Origin: Vibrio quintilis | GTDB taxonomy: Bacteria > Pseudomonadota > Gammaproteobacteria > Enterobacterales > Vibrionaceae | Length of the DNA stretch: 64,000 nucleotides | Direction of reading: 5' to 3' | Assembly: GCF_024529975.1 (NCBI RefSeq) | Contig: NZ_AP024898.1 | Coordinates: 744,001 to 808,000 of the forward strand | In this document: in pieces, positions 9,524 to 17,113 of the stretch | How the letters are laid out: each line of letters starts with the position of its first letter | Position numbering within the stretch: the stretch's first letter is position 1 | The notes under the pieces: generated by a model | What the model saw: the letters and a program-made list of their open reading frames with translations, nothing else | The model's database searches: none | What the model was told of the DNA's origin: nothing | Translations under genes and position numbers: made by a program

Positions 9524-12205
9524 TTATTGCAGGCTCAGTTGCATTTCTGCTGTGCCATCCTCAAAATCAATTTCAGTGCTGAATCCCAGGGCGCGGCTCA
9601 GTGACAGCATGCCCTGATTTGTTGGCATCGTCATGCCTGATATTTGTTGTGTGCCTTTTGCCCGGCAATAACCGATAATTTTTCTCATCAGAATTTTCCC
9701 AAGTCCCATGCCTTTGAGATCGGTCCGGATCAAAATGGCAAATTCTGCGTTACTGTTGTCCGGTGAGATCAATGCCCGGGAAACACCTAATATCTCTGGT
9801 TCGTCAGACTGACGTACTGCCACGAATGCCATTTCCCGGTCATAATCGATTTGTGTCAGATTTGCCAGCGTTTCATGACTAAACTCACCGACTTCGGTAA
9901 AAAAGCGTTTATACAAATCTTCTTTAGAGACTTTATGAATGAAAGCGGCGTGATGAGGTTCATCTTCCGGCAGGATCGGACGAATTAAAATATCTTCCTG
10001 CGTTTTTTGAATGGTGATCATTTCTTCCAGCTCCGCCGGATAGGGGCGAATCGCTAACCGGCCCTGAGCATCACCGCTGTAATGTTTCAGGGTTAAATCT
10101 GCATCCAGAATGGTGAATTGATCACCGTTGATCAACAACGGATGAATGTCAATTTCATGGACCTCCGGGCAGGACTCAATGAGTTGTGACAGACGGACGA
10201 GAAACTCAGCCAGCCCGTCGAGATGAACCGGGTCGGGCTGGCGCTGGAAGCGGATCTTGTTATTTTTCAGTGCATTGGCGATAAAGTAATGCGCCAGCGC
10301 CATATTTAATGGCGGCAGGGCTGCTTCTGCTTCAGTCGTTTCCTGCCATTCAGAGCCGCCCTGGCCAAGCAAAATCACCGGACCGAAAGTGTCATCATGT
10401 TTTACTTTAATACGTAACTCTTCTCCTCCGGCCCGCCTTGCCATTGCCTGTACCGCCAAACCATGAATGTTTGCGGACGGATAAAAAAGGTGTGTCCGGT
10501 CTAGTATCGCCTGTGCGGCACTGCTGACTTCATGCCGGTTACGCAGATTCAGCATCACGCCCTGAACATCGGATTTATGGGCAATATCGGGTGATCTGAG
10601 TTTGACTGCCACTGGGTAGCCAAGGTTTTCAGCAACGTGAATCGCTTCCGAACTGTCCTGCACCATCCAGGTCGGCAGGACATGAAAACCGAAATAGCGC
10701 AGAAACTCTCCGGCAAGGTGGGTATCAAACTGAATTGTCTCCACGGTATTCAGCCGTTTTTCAATCCACAGGTTCGCCTGATCAATTTGTGTGTGTGGCA
10801 GCGCATCCGCCGTTGTCGGTGTTTCCATCAACTGTTGCTGGTTTCTTTTGTAATTGACCATGTGCATAAATGCAATCACTGCGCTTTCCGGTGTCCGGTA
10901 AGTCGGGATGCCAGCCTGAGAAAGGCTTTGCCGGGCTGGCCTTGCGGTTTGCTCTCCTGACCAGTTGGTCAGAATATTGAACTGCCGCGTCCGGGGGTGC
11001 TTTTTCAACGCGTCGATCACTGCTTGTGCGGTTTGATCTGATTCAGCAACGGCGGAAGGGCTGTGCATAATCAAAATCGCATCGGCAATATCCGCATCAA
11101 GCAGGATATTCAGTGCCGCCACATAGCGTTGATGTCCGGCATCACCCACTAAATCAACCGGATTGGCCCGGGACCAGCTGGCAGGTAAAATCTGATCGAG
11201 TTGTTGCTTTAACTCATCAGTTAATTCTGCCAGTGTGCCGCCCCGTTCCAGCAAAGTATCAATCGCCATGATTGCCGGACCGCCACCGTTGGTCATAATT
11301 GCCAGCCGTTCCCCCCGCAGCGGCAGGGGGTGCGTCAGGGTTTCTACGGCGGCAAACAGTTCATGGGTATTGTGTACCCGTAGCATACCGCTGCGCCGGA
11401 TCGCTGAGTCATAGATAATGTCGAGCGTATCGGTCCCGCCGGTATGTAACTGTGCAGCTTTACGGCCCTCACTGGTACGCCCTGCTTTTAATACCAGTAT
11501 TCTCCGGTTGCGAGAAGCAGCTCTGGCTGCGGAAATAAAACGGCGCGCATCCCGGATAGTATCGATATAAAGCAAGATCGCATCTGTGTGTCTGTCGGTG
11601 CTGAAATAATCGAGTAAGTCACTGAAATTGATGTCGGACGCATTCCCCAGAGAAATAAAGGCAGAGAATCCGATCTGTGATTCATTCGCCCAGTCCAGCA
11701 CTGTAGTACACAGCGCCGCAGACTGGGAGAAAAAGGCAATATTTCCTTTGATTGCCGCCACCGGAGAAAATGACGCATTGAAATTGAGCCATGGCAGAAT
11801 AATGCCCAAGCTGTTCGGGCCAATCACCCGGATGCCCGCATTGCGGGCAATATCCATACATTGTGCCTGAATTTGATTGCCCTGATCGTCTTCACTGTAC
11901 ATATCTGATGAAAGGACAATCACTGCGGGGACTTTTTTCGCGGCTAGTTGTTGAAATAAAGCGACATTTCTGGAAGCATGCGTACACAGAACTGCGATAT
12001 CAGGTATGATAGGCAGTGCGTCGATGGATTGGTATGACAGGACACCGCAAACAGATGTATAGCCGGGTGTGACGGGCATGATGGTTCCGTTAAATCCGCC
12101 CTGCAGCAGGTTTTTCATCACGACATGTCCGGCGCGAAGCGGGCGGTTGGATGCGCCAATCACAGCTACGCTCCGGGGATTCAGAAAATGGGACAGATCA
12201 TTCAT
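9524..12205 (-). CDS. Protein lysine acetyltransferase, acyl-CoA synthetase (ADP-forming)/GNAT fusion
   Basis: An 893-aa protein with the Pat/YfiQ (PatZ) architecture. An N-terminal CoA-binding Rossmann domain (SVAVIGASNRPLRAGHVVMKNLL) is followed by the succinyl-CoA-ligase-like flavodoxin part (TNGGGPAIMAIDTL near 310), an ATP-grasp-like region (GYPVAVKLRSPDIAHKSDVQGV near 530) and a C-terminal GNAT domain (about 735-890; IRTDLKGMGLGKILMRKII acetyl-CoA site). Such proteins acetylate lysines of metabolic enzymes, classically acetyl-CoA synthetase. ATG at 12205 (MNDLSHFL) is preferred over an in-frame GTG at 12217. Family and domain order are clear. Confidence 0.9.
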   Translation of the reverse strand: MNDLSHFLNPRSVAVIGASNRPLRAGHVVMKNLLQGGFNGTIMPVTPGYTSVCGVLSYQSIDALPIIPDIAVLCTHASRNVALFQQLAAKKVPAVIVLSSDMYSEDDQGNQIQAQCMDIARNAGIRVIGPNSLGIILPWLNFNASFSPVAAIKGNIAFFSQSAALCTTVLDWANESQIGFSAFISLGNASDINFSDLLDYFSTDRHTDAILLYIDTIRDARRFISAARAASRNRRILVLKAGRTSEGRKAAQLHTGGTDTLDIIYDSAIRRSGMLRVHNTHELFAAVETLTHPLPLRGERLAIMTNGGGPAIMAIDTLLERGGTLAELTDELKQQLDQILPASWSRANPVDLVGDAGHQRYVAALNILLDADIADAILIMHSPSAVAESDQTAQAVIDALKKHPRTRQFNILTNWSGEQTARPARQSLSQAGIPTYRTPESAVIAFMHMVNYKRNQQQLMETPTTADALPHTQIDQANLWIEKRLNTVETIQFDTHLAGEFLRYFGFHVLPTWMVQDSSEAIHVAENLGYPVAVKLRSPDIAHKSDVQGVMLNLRNRHEVSSAAQAILDRTHLFYPSANIHGLAVQAMARRAGGEELRIKVKHDDTFGPVILLGQGGSEWQETTEAEAALPPLNMALAHYFIANALKNNKIRFQRQPDPVHLDGLAEFLVRLSQLIESCPEVHEIDIHPLLINGDQFTILDADLTLKHYSGDAQGRLAIRPYPAELEEMITIQKTQEDILIRPILPEDEPHHAAFIHKVSKEDLYKRFFTEVGEFSHETLANLTQIDYDREMAFVAVRQSDEPEILGVSRALISPDNSNAEFAILIRTDLKGMGLGKILMRKIIGYCRAKGTQQISGMTMPTNQGMLSLSRALGFSTEIDFEDGTAEMQLSLQ

Positions 12206-12419
12206 TTGGAGTCTCACATCTGCAAGGATATTGATTTGATTATATAATCAGACAGGGGATTCACCGAGCAACAAGGGGAAAACTTGTCGTTCAGGCTAAA
12301 CTTGTTTAATACTTTGTGTTTAATATCACAGGTTATCCGGTCGAATTGACTACTCAAACTTGATTCCAGAGACAGCTATGGGCATGATTGATATACTTTT
12401 TATGAAAGGCATAAATACT

Positions 12420-13019
12420 ATGGAAAAAAGAATCATTGTCGGAATGTCTACTTTACTTTTGGCGGCATGTTCCACTGGCTCTTATGTCAGTGATGTGACC
12501 GTTGATACACATAAAGAAGATTATCCGGCAGCAACAGTACAGAAGCCTGTGGTTTCTCAGAATGGTTCGATGAATGGTGTGACAGAAGAACCGGTTGTCG
12601 CGTCATCGATGCAAGAGATGAATACAGCGCCGATGTCGGAATCTGCACCGGTAATGGCTGAATCCAAACCGGCAAAAACAGAGCCGTCGGTTGTGATTAC
12701 TGCACCTACCAGGAAAGATATCGCTCATCAGCCACACCGGTTTGGTTACACCATTCAGGTGATCGCAGTTGGCAATCAGTCAAAAGTTGACATGTTTGCT
12801 TCGAAACTGCCTAAAAATGGCCAGCCAGTCTGGGAAAACTATAAAGTCGTCAACGGCACAAAATGGTATACGATTCTGTTTGGCGATTTTGCAACCCGCG
12901 CAGATGCGAAAAAAGCGATCCGGACGCTGCCACAAGATTTTATTCACCTGAAACCTTTTGTTAAAAGCCTGGATGCAATCAAGAATTCTGAATATCCGAC
13001 ATTAAATAAGCTAAATTAA
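12420..13019 (+). CDS. SPOR-domain lipoprotein
   Basis: A 199-aa protein with a lipoprotein signal peptide and lipobox (LLLAAC, Cys near residue 17). A low-complexity linker rich in Ser/Pro/Val/Met covers about residues 30-95. A C-terminal SPOR domain (about 105-185; YTIQVIAVGN, WYTILFGDFATRADAKKAI) follows. SPOR domains bind denuded peptidoglycan glycan at division septa. ATG at 12420 has AAAGG about 12 bases upstream; the open frame reaches back to 12360 but lacks a ribosome site there. It probably sits in the outer membrane facing the wall. It precedes ddl, another wall gene, with a hairpin between. Confidence 0.85.
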   Translation: MEKRIIVGMSTLLLAACSTGSYVSDVTVDTHKEDYPAATVQKPVVSQNGSMNGVTEEPVVASSMQEMNTAPMSESAPVMAESKPAKTEPSVVITAPTRKDIAHQPHRFGYTIQVIAVGNQSKVDMFASKLPKNGQPVWENYKVVNGTKWYTILFGDFATRADAKKAIRTLPQDFIHLKPFVKSLDAIKNSEYPTLNKLN

Positions 13020-13028
13020 TGAAATAAG

Positions 13029-13050
13029 AGAAGGGGCGTTTGCCCCTTCT
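13029..13050 (+). terminator. Hairpin between the SPOR lipoprotein and ddl genes
   Basis: AGAAGGGGC-GTTT-GCCCCTTCT is a perfect 9-bp stem, 10 bp after the lipoprotein stop. No T-run follows, so it may only partly terminate or may protect mRNA 3' ends. Confidence 0.5.
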
Positions 13051-13090
13051 GCTCTCAGACAGCTTAAAAATAAAGGACAATACACTTCGA

Positions 13091-14095
13091 ATGAATCGGA
13101 AAAATATCTTACTCCTTTGCGGGGGAGGTTCTTCAGAGCATGAAGTATCTGTGGTGTCGGCAGATTATATTCAGGCTCAGCTGGAGCTTGATGACAACTA
13201 TCGTGTTGAGCGTATCGAAATGAAAAAAAATGGCTGGTTTTCAGACAATGGTGAACTGGTCTTTCTTGATATCAATTCCGCGATACTGCATTCAGAAACC
13301 TCACAAAAGAAAATTGATTTTGTCGTGCCTTGTATCCACGGTTATCCGGGAGAGACCGGCGATATTCAGTCGATGCTTGAACTGGCCGGAATCCCTTATT
13401 TAGGATGCGGTCCGGAAGCCAGTACCAACAGCTTTAATAAAATTACATCCAAGCTATGGTACGACGCGCTGGAAATTCCCAATACGCCTTATTTGTTTCT
13501 TTCAACACTGAATGGTGAAGCGCTCGAAAAAGCACAACAGGCTTTCGAACAATGGGGAGCCGTATTTGTGAAAGCGGCGCGGCAGGGGTCTTCCGTTGGG
13601 TGTTATAGTGTCACTGATTCATCACAACTTCGTGAGTCCATTGAAGCCGCGTTCCGATATTCAGATCAGGTCTTGCTGGAAAAGTCGCTCAAACCAAGAG
13701 AGCTCGAAGTCGCAGCCTATGAAATGGACGGAGAACTGCATATTTCAAAACCGGGTGAAGTGATTGCACCGGAAGATAAGTTCTATACTTATGAGGAGAA
13801 ATATAGTCAGGACAGTCACTCTCATACTCAGGTTGAGGCGCAGAACCTGTCACAGGAACAACTGACTCTGATACATGAGTATTGTGAGAAAGTATTCCGG
13901 CATATGAAATTACGCCATCTGGCCAGAATCGATTTTTTTCTGACACCGGAAGGAAATATTTACCTGAATGAAGTGAATACCTTTCCGGGGATGACGCCGA
14001 TTTCAATGTTTCCTAAAATGCTGGAGCACAATGGGCACCGGTTTAGTCAGTTTTTGCATAACTGTATCGAACGAAGTATTACTTCCAGGGTTTAA
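13091..14095 (+). CDS. ddl: D-alanine--D-alanine ligase
   Basis: A 334-aa ATP-grasp ligase that joins two D-Ala for peptidoglycan precursors in the cytosol. Visible motifs are the N-terminal LCGGGSSEHEVSVVSA, the HGYPGETGDIQSMLELAGIPYLGCG block, the ATP-binding VFVKAARQGSSVGC, and the C-terminal RIDFFLTPEGNIYLNEVNTFPGMT with metal-binding Asp/Glu/Asn. ATG at 13091 is chosen because the product then begins MNRKNILLLCGGGSSEHEVS like the family; AAGGA lies further upstream than usual. Its 3' end overlaps the convergent recombinase gene by 17 bp. It could be a DdlA- or DdlB-type paralogue; it is not next to murC/ftsQ as ddlB usually is. Confidence 0.92.
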   Translation: MNRKNILLLCGGGSSEHEVSVVSADYIQAQLELDDNYRVERIEMKKNGWFSDNGELVFLDINSAILHSETSQKKIDFVVPCIHGYPGETGDIQSMLELAGIPYLGCGPEASTNSFNKITSKLWYDALEIPNTPYLFLSTLNGEALEKAQQAFEQWGAVFVKAARQGSSVGCYSVTDSSQLRESIEAAFRYSDQVLLEKSLKPRELEVAAYEMDGELHISKPGEVIAPEDKFYTYEEKYSQDSHSHTQVEAQNLSQEQLTLIHEYCEKVFRHMKLRHLARIDFFLTPEGNIYLNEVNTFPGMTPISMFPKMLEHNGHRFSQFLHNCIERSITSRV

Positions 14096-15044
14096 ACGAT
14101 TTGTAACGAAGCATCATGGTCTCAGCACTGTGAGTGTCCCCAACATACTGAGCGGGCATCACAGGGCTGTGCCAGCGGCCAAAAGACTGAATTTCCCTGA
14201 CTTTCATCCCTTGTTTGTGTAACTCCCTGACTGCGCCAATCCGGGTTGACTGTCCGGAAAATTTTAAATGTTTCATCCCCAGTCTCTCGCCGGCATGCCT
14301 TAATATGCGGTAAATAGAGGAGTCATTCAGTTTATTGGCGGCAATATTTTGATGCCGGTCGATAGATCGAAACAGATAAGGACTGTCACTGATATCAATC
14401 AGGTCCCGCCATTTCTCAATCGCCTGTGTTGCTTCTGCAGACAGCCCGTAAGTCTCATGGTGCAGGGCAACATGCAGATGTTGCGGATTATGATCGAGCA
14501 GCTGGCTGGTCTGAAAGTCTCTGAGTTCGGCCCGTTTCAAGGCGCATTCAAACATCAGAAAGTAAATTGCCAGATCCCGGATATCCCGTTTATTTTTTGA
14601 GTGTTGCATGCGCTTATTCAGCATCTGCAGATGAGTCAGATCAAAAGCGTCGGCTTGTTTGTTATCGCCTTTCTTTTCCTGTCTGAGCGACATCAGCAGT
14701 AATCTGACATCGGTGCTGCGGATTGGATCCGGACAGGAAAGGAATTTATGAATGACTGTTATAGTGACGGTGTAGCGTCTGATGGTTGAAAATTTCCGCT
14801 CCTGACTCTCTTTTTCTATAAACTGACGAACAGTGGTGGAGGTTGCTGGTAATGGGCATAATTGACGACTCAGGCAAAATTCAGTAAACAAATTCCAGTC
14901 TTTCGTCATGGCCAGTAGTGAGCTATGAGCATATTGATGCTGGGTCAATTCTGCCAGCTGTTCTGTTGTCACTGTTTTGCTTAAAATTTCTTTATACTTA
15001 TTAAGTTCATCTTTTTTTGTGAGGTTCGTTCGTCTTTTTAACAT
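14079..15044 (-). CDS. Tyrosine recombinase (site-specific integrase)
   Basis: A 321-aa protein with an N-terminal core-binding domain (about 20-125) and a C-terminal catalytic domain. Recognisable catalytic elements are Arg in LKRAELRDF (box I), Arg in SGQSTRIGA (box II, where the usual first His is Gln), Trp in FGRWHS and the putative nucleophile Tyr in PAQYVGD near residue 300. This clade is typical of integrases on genomic islands and small mobile elements. The gene lies just left of the biosynthetic cluster, separated only by two short genes and a palindromic repeat. Its last 17 bp overlap the end of ddl. Whether it mobilised the cluster is not shown; no att repeats were identified. Confidence 0.8.
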   Translation of the reverse strand: MLKRRTNLTKKDELNKYKEILSKTVTTEQLAELTQHQYAHSSLLAMTKDWNLFTEFCLSRQLCPLPATSTTVRQFIEKESQERKFSTIRRYTVTITVIHKFLSCPDPIRSTDVRLLLMSLRQEKKGDNKQADAFDLTHLQMLNKRMQHSKNKRDIRDLAIYFLMFECALKRAELRDFQTSQLLDHNPQHLHVALHHETYGLSAEATQAIEKWRDLIDISDSPYLFRSIDRHQNIAANKLNDSSIYRILRHAGERLGMKHLKFSGQSTRIGAVRELHKQGMKVREIQSFGRWHSPVMPAQYVGDTHSAETMMLRYKSFKPWK

Positions 15045-15061
15045 TTTAACGCACTATAACT

Positions 15062-15085
15062 AAGTATATTGGTGTAAATATACTT
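15062..15085. promoter_or_regulatory. Inverted repeat in a divergent promoter region
   Basis: AAGTATATT-(6)-AATATACTT is a perfect 9-bp inverted repeat in the 100-bp space between the divergently transcribed integrase and the 15145 gene. A transcription factor could use it as operator. The 8-mer AAGTATAT recurs at 16839 near the start of the biosynthetic cluster. Confidence 0.45.
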
Positions 15086-15144
15086 GATAACTATGGAATT
15101 ACAATTAATACTACTAAAAAAATGCTACGGAGGCTTACCAGAAT

Positions 15145-15519
15145 ATGGCAGTTGCAAGCTATCGGGGTATGGAATTGAAAACTGTGGGCCAGTCAACTGA
15201 CGTCTGGCAGGTAAAGATCAAAAACCGGGTTTTGACCGGAAGTATGGTCGCTGTCAAAAAAAGTGTCGACTGGTGGTGTGAATCAGCCTCCATTATTGAT
15301 CCAAAGGAATTTGAATCGTTAGCCACTAAACATGAAACTGGCGATGGGATGCAGGAGCAGTTTGCCGGATTTACGTTGAAAAATGATACGGGCAATCCGG
15401 GTGACTGGTACTGTATGTTTAATGGCCGTCTGATCAAAGGTTCTAAATTAGGACTTCAAAAACATATTGAAAAAACTATTATAGAGCTACGACAGGCAAG
15501 CCAGGCAAAGAAAGAATAG
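15145..15519 (+). CDS. Small conserved protein, possibly DUF3319 family
   Basis: A 124-aa soluble protein without signal peptide or membrane segment. Strong ribosome binding site GGAGG lies upstream of the ATG. The sequence has an early beta-rich part (YRGMELKTVGQSTDVWQVKIKNRVLTGS) and a near-repeat later (WYCMFNGRLIKGSKLGLQKHIEKTI), so it may be an internally duplicated fold. It resembles short conserved proteins of vibrios annotated as DUF3319, recalled rather than searched. The next gene, yciH, starts 1 nt after its stop, so the two are an operon. Function unknown. Confidence 0.65.
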   Translation: MAVASYRGMELKTVGQSTDVWQVKIKNRVLTGSMVAVKKSVDWWCESASIIDPKEFESLATKHETGDGMQEQFAGFTLKNDTGNPGDWYCMFNGRLIKGSKLGLQKHIEKTIIELRQASQAKKE

Positions 15520-15520
15520 T

Positions 15521-15832
15521 ATGTCATTAGTTTATTCAACCGAAACAGGCCGGATTAAACAGGAAGAAGAAAAGCCTTCCCGTCCTCAGGGGGATGGTAT
15601 TGTCCGGATCCAGCGGCAGACCAAAGGCCGTAAAGGAAAAGGGGTGTGCATCATTACTGGTGTTGATCTGGATGATGCACCATTAAAGCTTCTTGCTGCT
15701 GAACTGAAAAAACACTGCGGATGTGGCGGTTCAGTGAAAGAGGGTACGATAGAAATCCAGGGAGATGCCAGAGATAAAATGAAATCATTTCTGGAGAAAA
15801 AAGGATTTACGGTAAAACTCGCCGGTGGATAA
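15521..15832 (+). CDS. yciH: SUI1/eIF1-family translation factor YciH
   Basis: A 103-aa protein with the SUI1 fold. After a disordered basic start come VRIQRQTKGRKGKGVCIITGVDL, then LKLLAAELKKHCGCGGSVKEGTIEIQGD and a final helix with GFTVKLAGG, all hallmark segments. Bacterial YciH binds the small ribosomal subunit and influences initiation fidelity. Length is normal. It is tightly coupled to the upstream small gene and followed by a palindromic repeat and a strong terminator. Confidence 0.92.
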   Translation: MSLVYSTETGRIKQEEEKPSRPQGDGIVRIQRQTKGRKGKGVCIITGVDLDDAPLKLLAAELKKHCGCGGSVKEGTIEIQGDARDKMKSFLEKKGFTVKLAGG

Positions 15833-15861
15833 TCGTTTTTATCAGGACTGAATTACAGATG

Positions 15862-15959
15862 TATACCCAAACAACCTGAAGATGCAGGGTTCAGTGAGAT
15901 TTGTCTCAAAGCCAGACAAACTCACCCGAAGGGCGTGAGCTGAATCATGCTTGGGTATA
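15862..15959. repeat. Palindromic intergenic repeat (Vibrio-type, MITE/BIME-like)
   Basis: The element is bounded by TATACCCAA and TTGGGTATA inverted ends. It contains an inner inverted pair (TGAGATTTGTCT with AGACAAACTCA) plus CGAAGGGCGTGAGCTGAATCATGC, giving a long imperfect hairpin of about 98 bp. Similar palindromic units are scattered in Vibrio genomes, as recalled and not searched. It lies between yciH and the first cluster gene. Confidence 0.65.
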
Positions 15960-15960
15960 A

Positions 15961-15993
15961 GAGCCATCAAATGATTTGATGGCTCTTTTTTCT
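15961..15993 (+). terminator. Rho-independent terminator downstream of yciH
   Basis: GAGCCATCAAAT/ATTTGATGGCTC-type stem followed by TTTTTTCTTTT. It ends transcription of the yciH operon before the convergent type II thioesterase gene. Confidence 0.85.
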
Positions 15994-16023
15994 TTTGACT
16001 ATTCGATCAGTTTGACTGTTCGA

Positions 16024-16734
16024 TCAGGATGCATGCTGAATTATCGCAGGTGCCAATAACTGGTTGGTCACAGTGCAAAGCAGCTGGCAGTGGTCAAATA
16101 TAAAAAAGTGTTTGCCCGGAAAACTCTGTAAATGAACAGGTTCTGTCGTGACCTGTTGCCAGGCTGAAGCGGTTTCGAAACTGACATTTTCCTGATCTCC
16201 GTACCAGACCGTCACCGGACAATTCAAAGGACGACAGGGTTGCCATTGCCAGGTTTCTGCCGCGGTAAAATCTGCCCGGAGAATCTGTTCAAAATAGTTT
16301 CTCAGTTTGAGATCATGCATCAGTTCGTCTGGAATTCCGCCCATAGCTGACAGCGCCTGCCAGAAATCATCTGAATTCATCAGATGTTTTCTTCCTGTCA
16401 ATTGGACGGTGGGGGAACTTCTGCCCGAGACAATCATGTGACTGGGTGGACGGTATCCATGAGCGGCTGCGATCCGGGCAACCAGATACGAAACCAGCGC
16501 TCCCATACTATGCCCGTAAAATACATATTCCGAGTTGAAGAGATTCGCCTGCCGTAATTCATGAAACAACAGTTCTGCAATCGCTTCAAGCTCATACATG
16601 AGAGGTTCATGACTTTTAATACCATGCCCCGGATACTCCATACACTGTACGTGAATGTCTCTGTTCAGTCTGCTGAACAGGTCACTGTAAGCCCGGCTGC
16701 TTCCGCCTGCATATGGAAAACAAATCAGTTGCAA
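16024..16734 (-). CDS. Type II thioesterase
   Basis: A 236-aa alpha/beta hydrolase of the editing thioesterase family (GrsT/SrfAD-like), which clears mis-primed or stalled acyl groups from carrier proteins in the cytosol. It starts with the typical LICFPYAGGSSRAY and has the nucleophile elbow YGHSMGA near residue 86. An Asp follows in VWYGDQENV near 188 and a His in FPGKHFFI near 212. The start codon is TTG, with AAGGA 7 bases upstream on the minus strand. The gene is divergent from the serine hydrolase gene across a regulatory-looking 379-bp gap and marks the left edge of the cluster. Confidence 0.9.
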   Translation of the reverse strand: MQLICFPYAGGSSRAYSDLFSRLNRDIHVQCMEYPGHGIKSHEPLMYELEAIAELLFHELRQANLFNSEYVFYGHSMGALVSYLVARIAAAHGYRPPSHMIVSGRSSPTVQLTGRKHLMNSDDFWQALSAMGGIPDELMHDLKLRNYFEQILRADFTAAETWQWQPCRPLNCPVTVWYGDQENVSFETASAWQQVTTEPVHLQSFPGKHFFIFDHCQLLCTVTNQLLAPAIIQHAS

Positions 16735-17113
16735 GAGATATTCCTTTTGTTTAATACCTGATTAAGCATAGCGCTTTATATTTATACCTAAGGCGCCTAT
16801 ACCTTAAGTTACAGTACTTAAAGTATCTGTACTTAAATAAGTATATCCACTCAATTCATATTCATAAAAGATCATTCTGCTGACTTAATTATCATATTGC
16901 AACACCACTTGCTTTTACTGTGACTGGATTCTGTATTGATTAACAACACTTCAATCTATCAGATATTTTCCCCGGTGATACTTTTCCATTATGGCTGATG
17001 TTTCATAGACATCTGCAATACTAAAATGCATTTAAATCCATAGCTACTATATTTATATCGATAAATCATCATATTCAAATTAAGACAACGTCATTACGGC
17101 CGGAGAGATCAGG
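16735..17113. promoter_or_regulatory. Divergent promoter region at the cluster left end, with direct repeats
   Basis: A 379-bp AT-rich gap between the type II thioesterase and serine hydrolase genes, without an ORF. It contains two GTACTTAAA repeats at 16814-16822 and 16829-16837, a 15-bp period. Just before are ACCTTAAG-like elements, and just after (16839) is AAGTATAT, also found near the integrase. These may be operator sites for an unlinked regulator. No firm -35/-10 pair is claimed. Confidence 0.4.

Noticed and set aside
13091-14095. ddl as self-resistance gene for the cluster
   Set aside because: It is an ordinary D-Ala-D-Ala ligase outside the cluster, and the predicted lipopeptide is not known to act on D-Ala-D-Ala.
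15860-15960. CRISPR-like repeat
   Set aside because: Only one palindromic unit; no regularly spaced array and no cas genes in the window.
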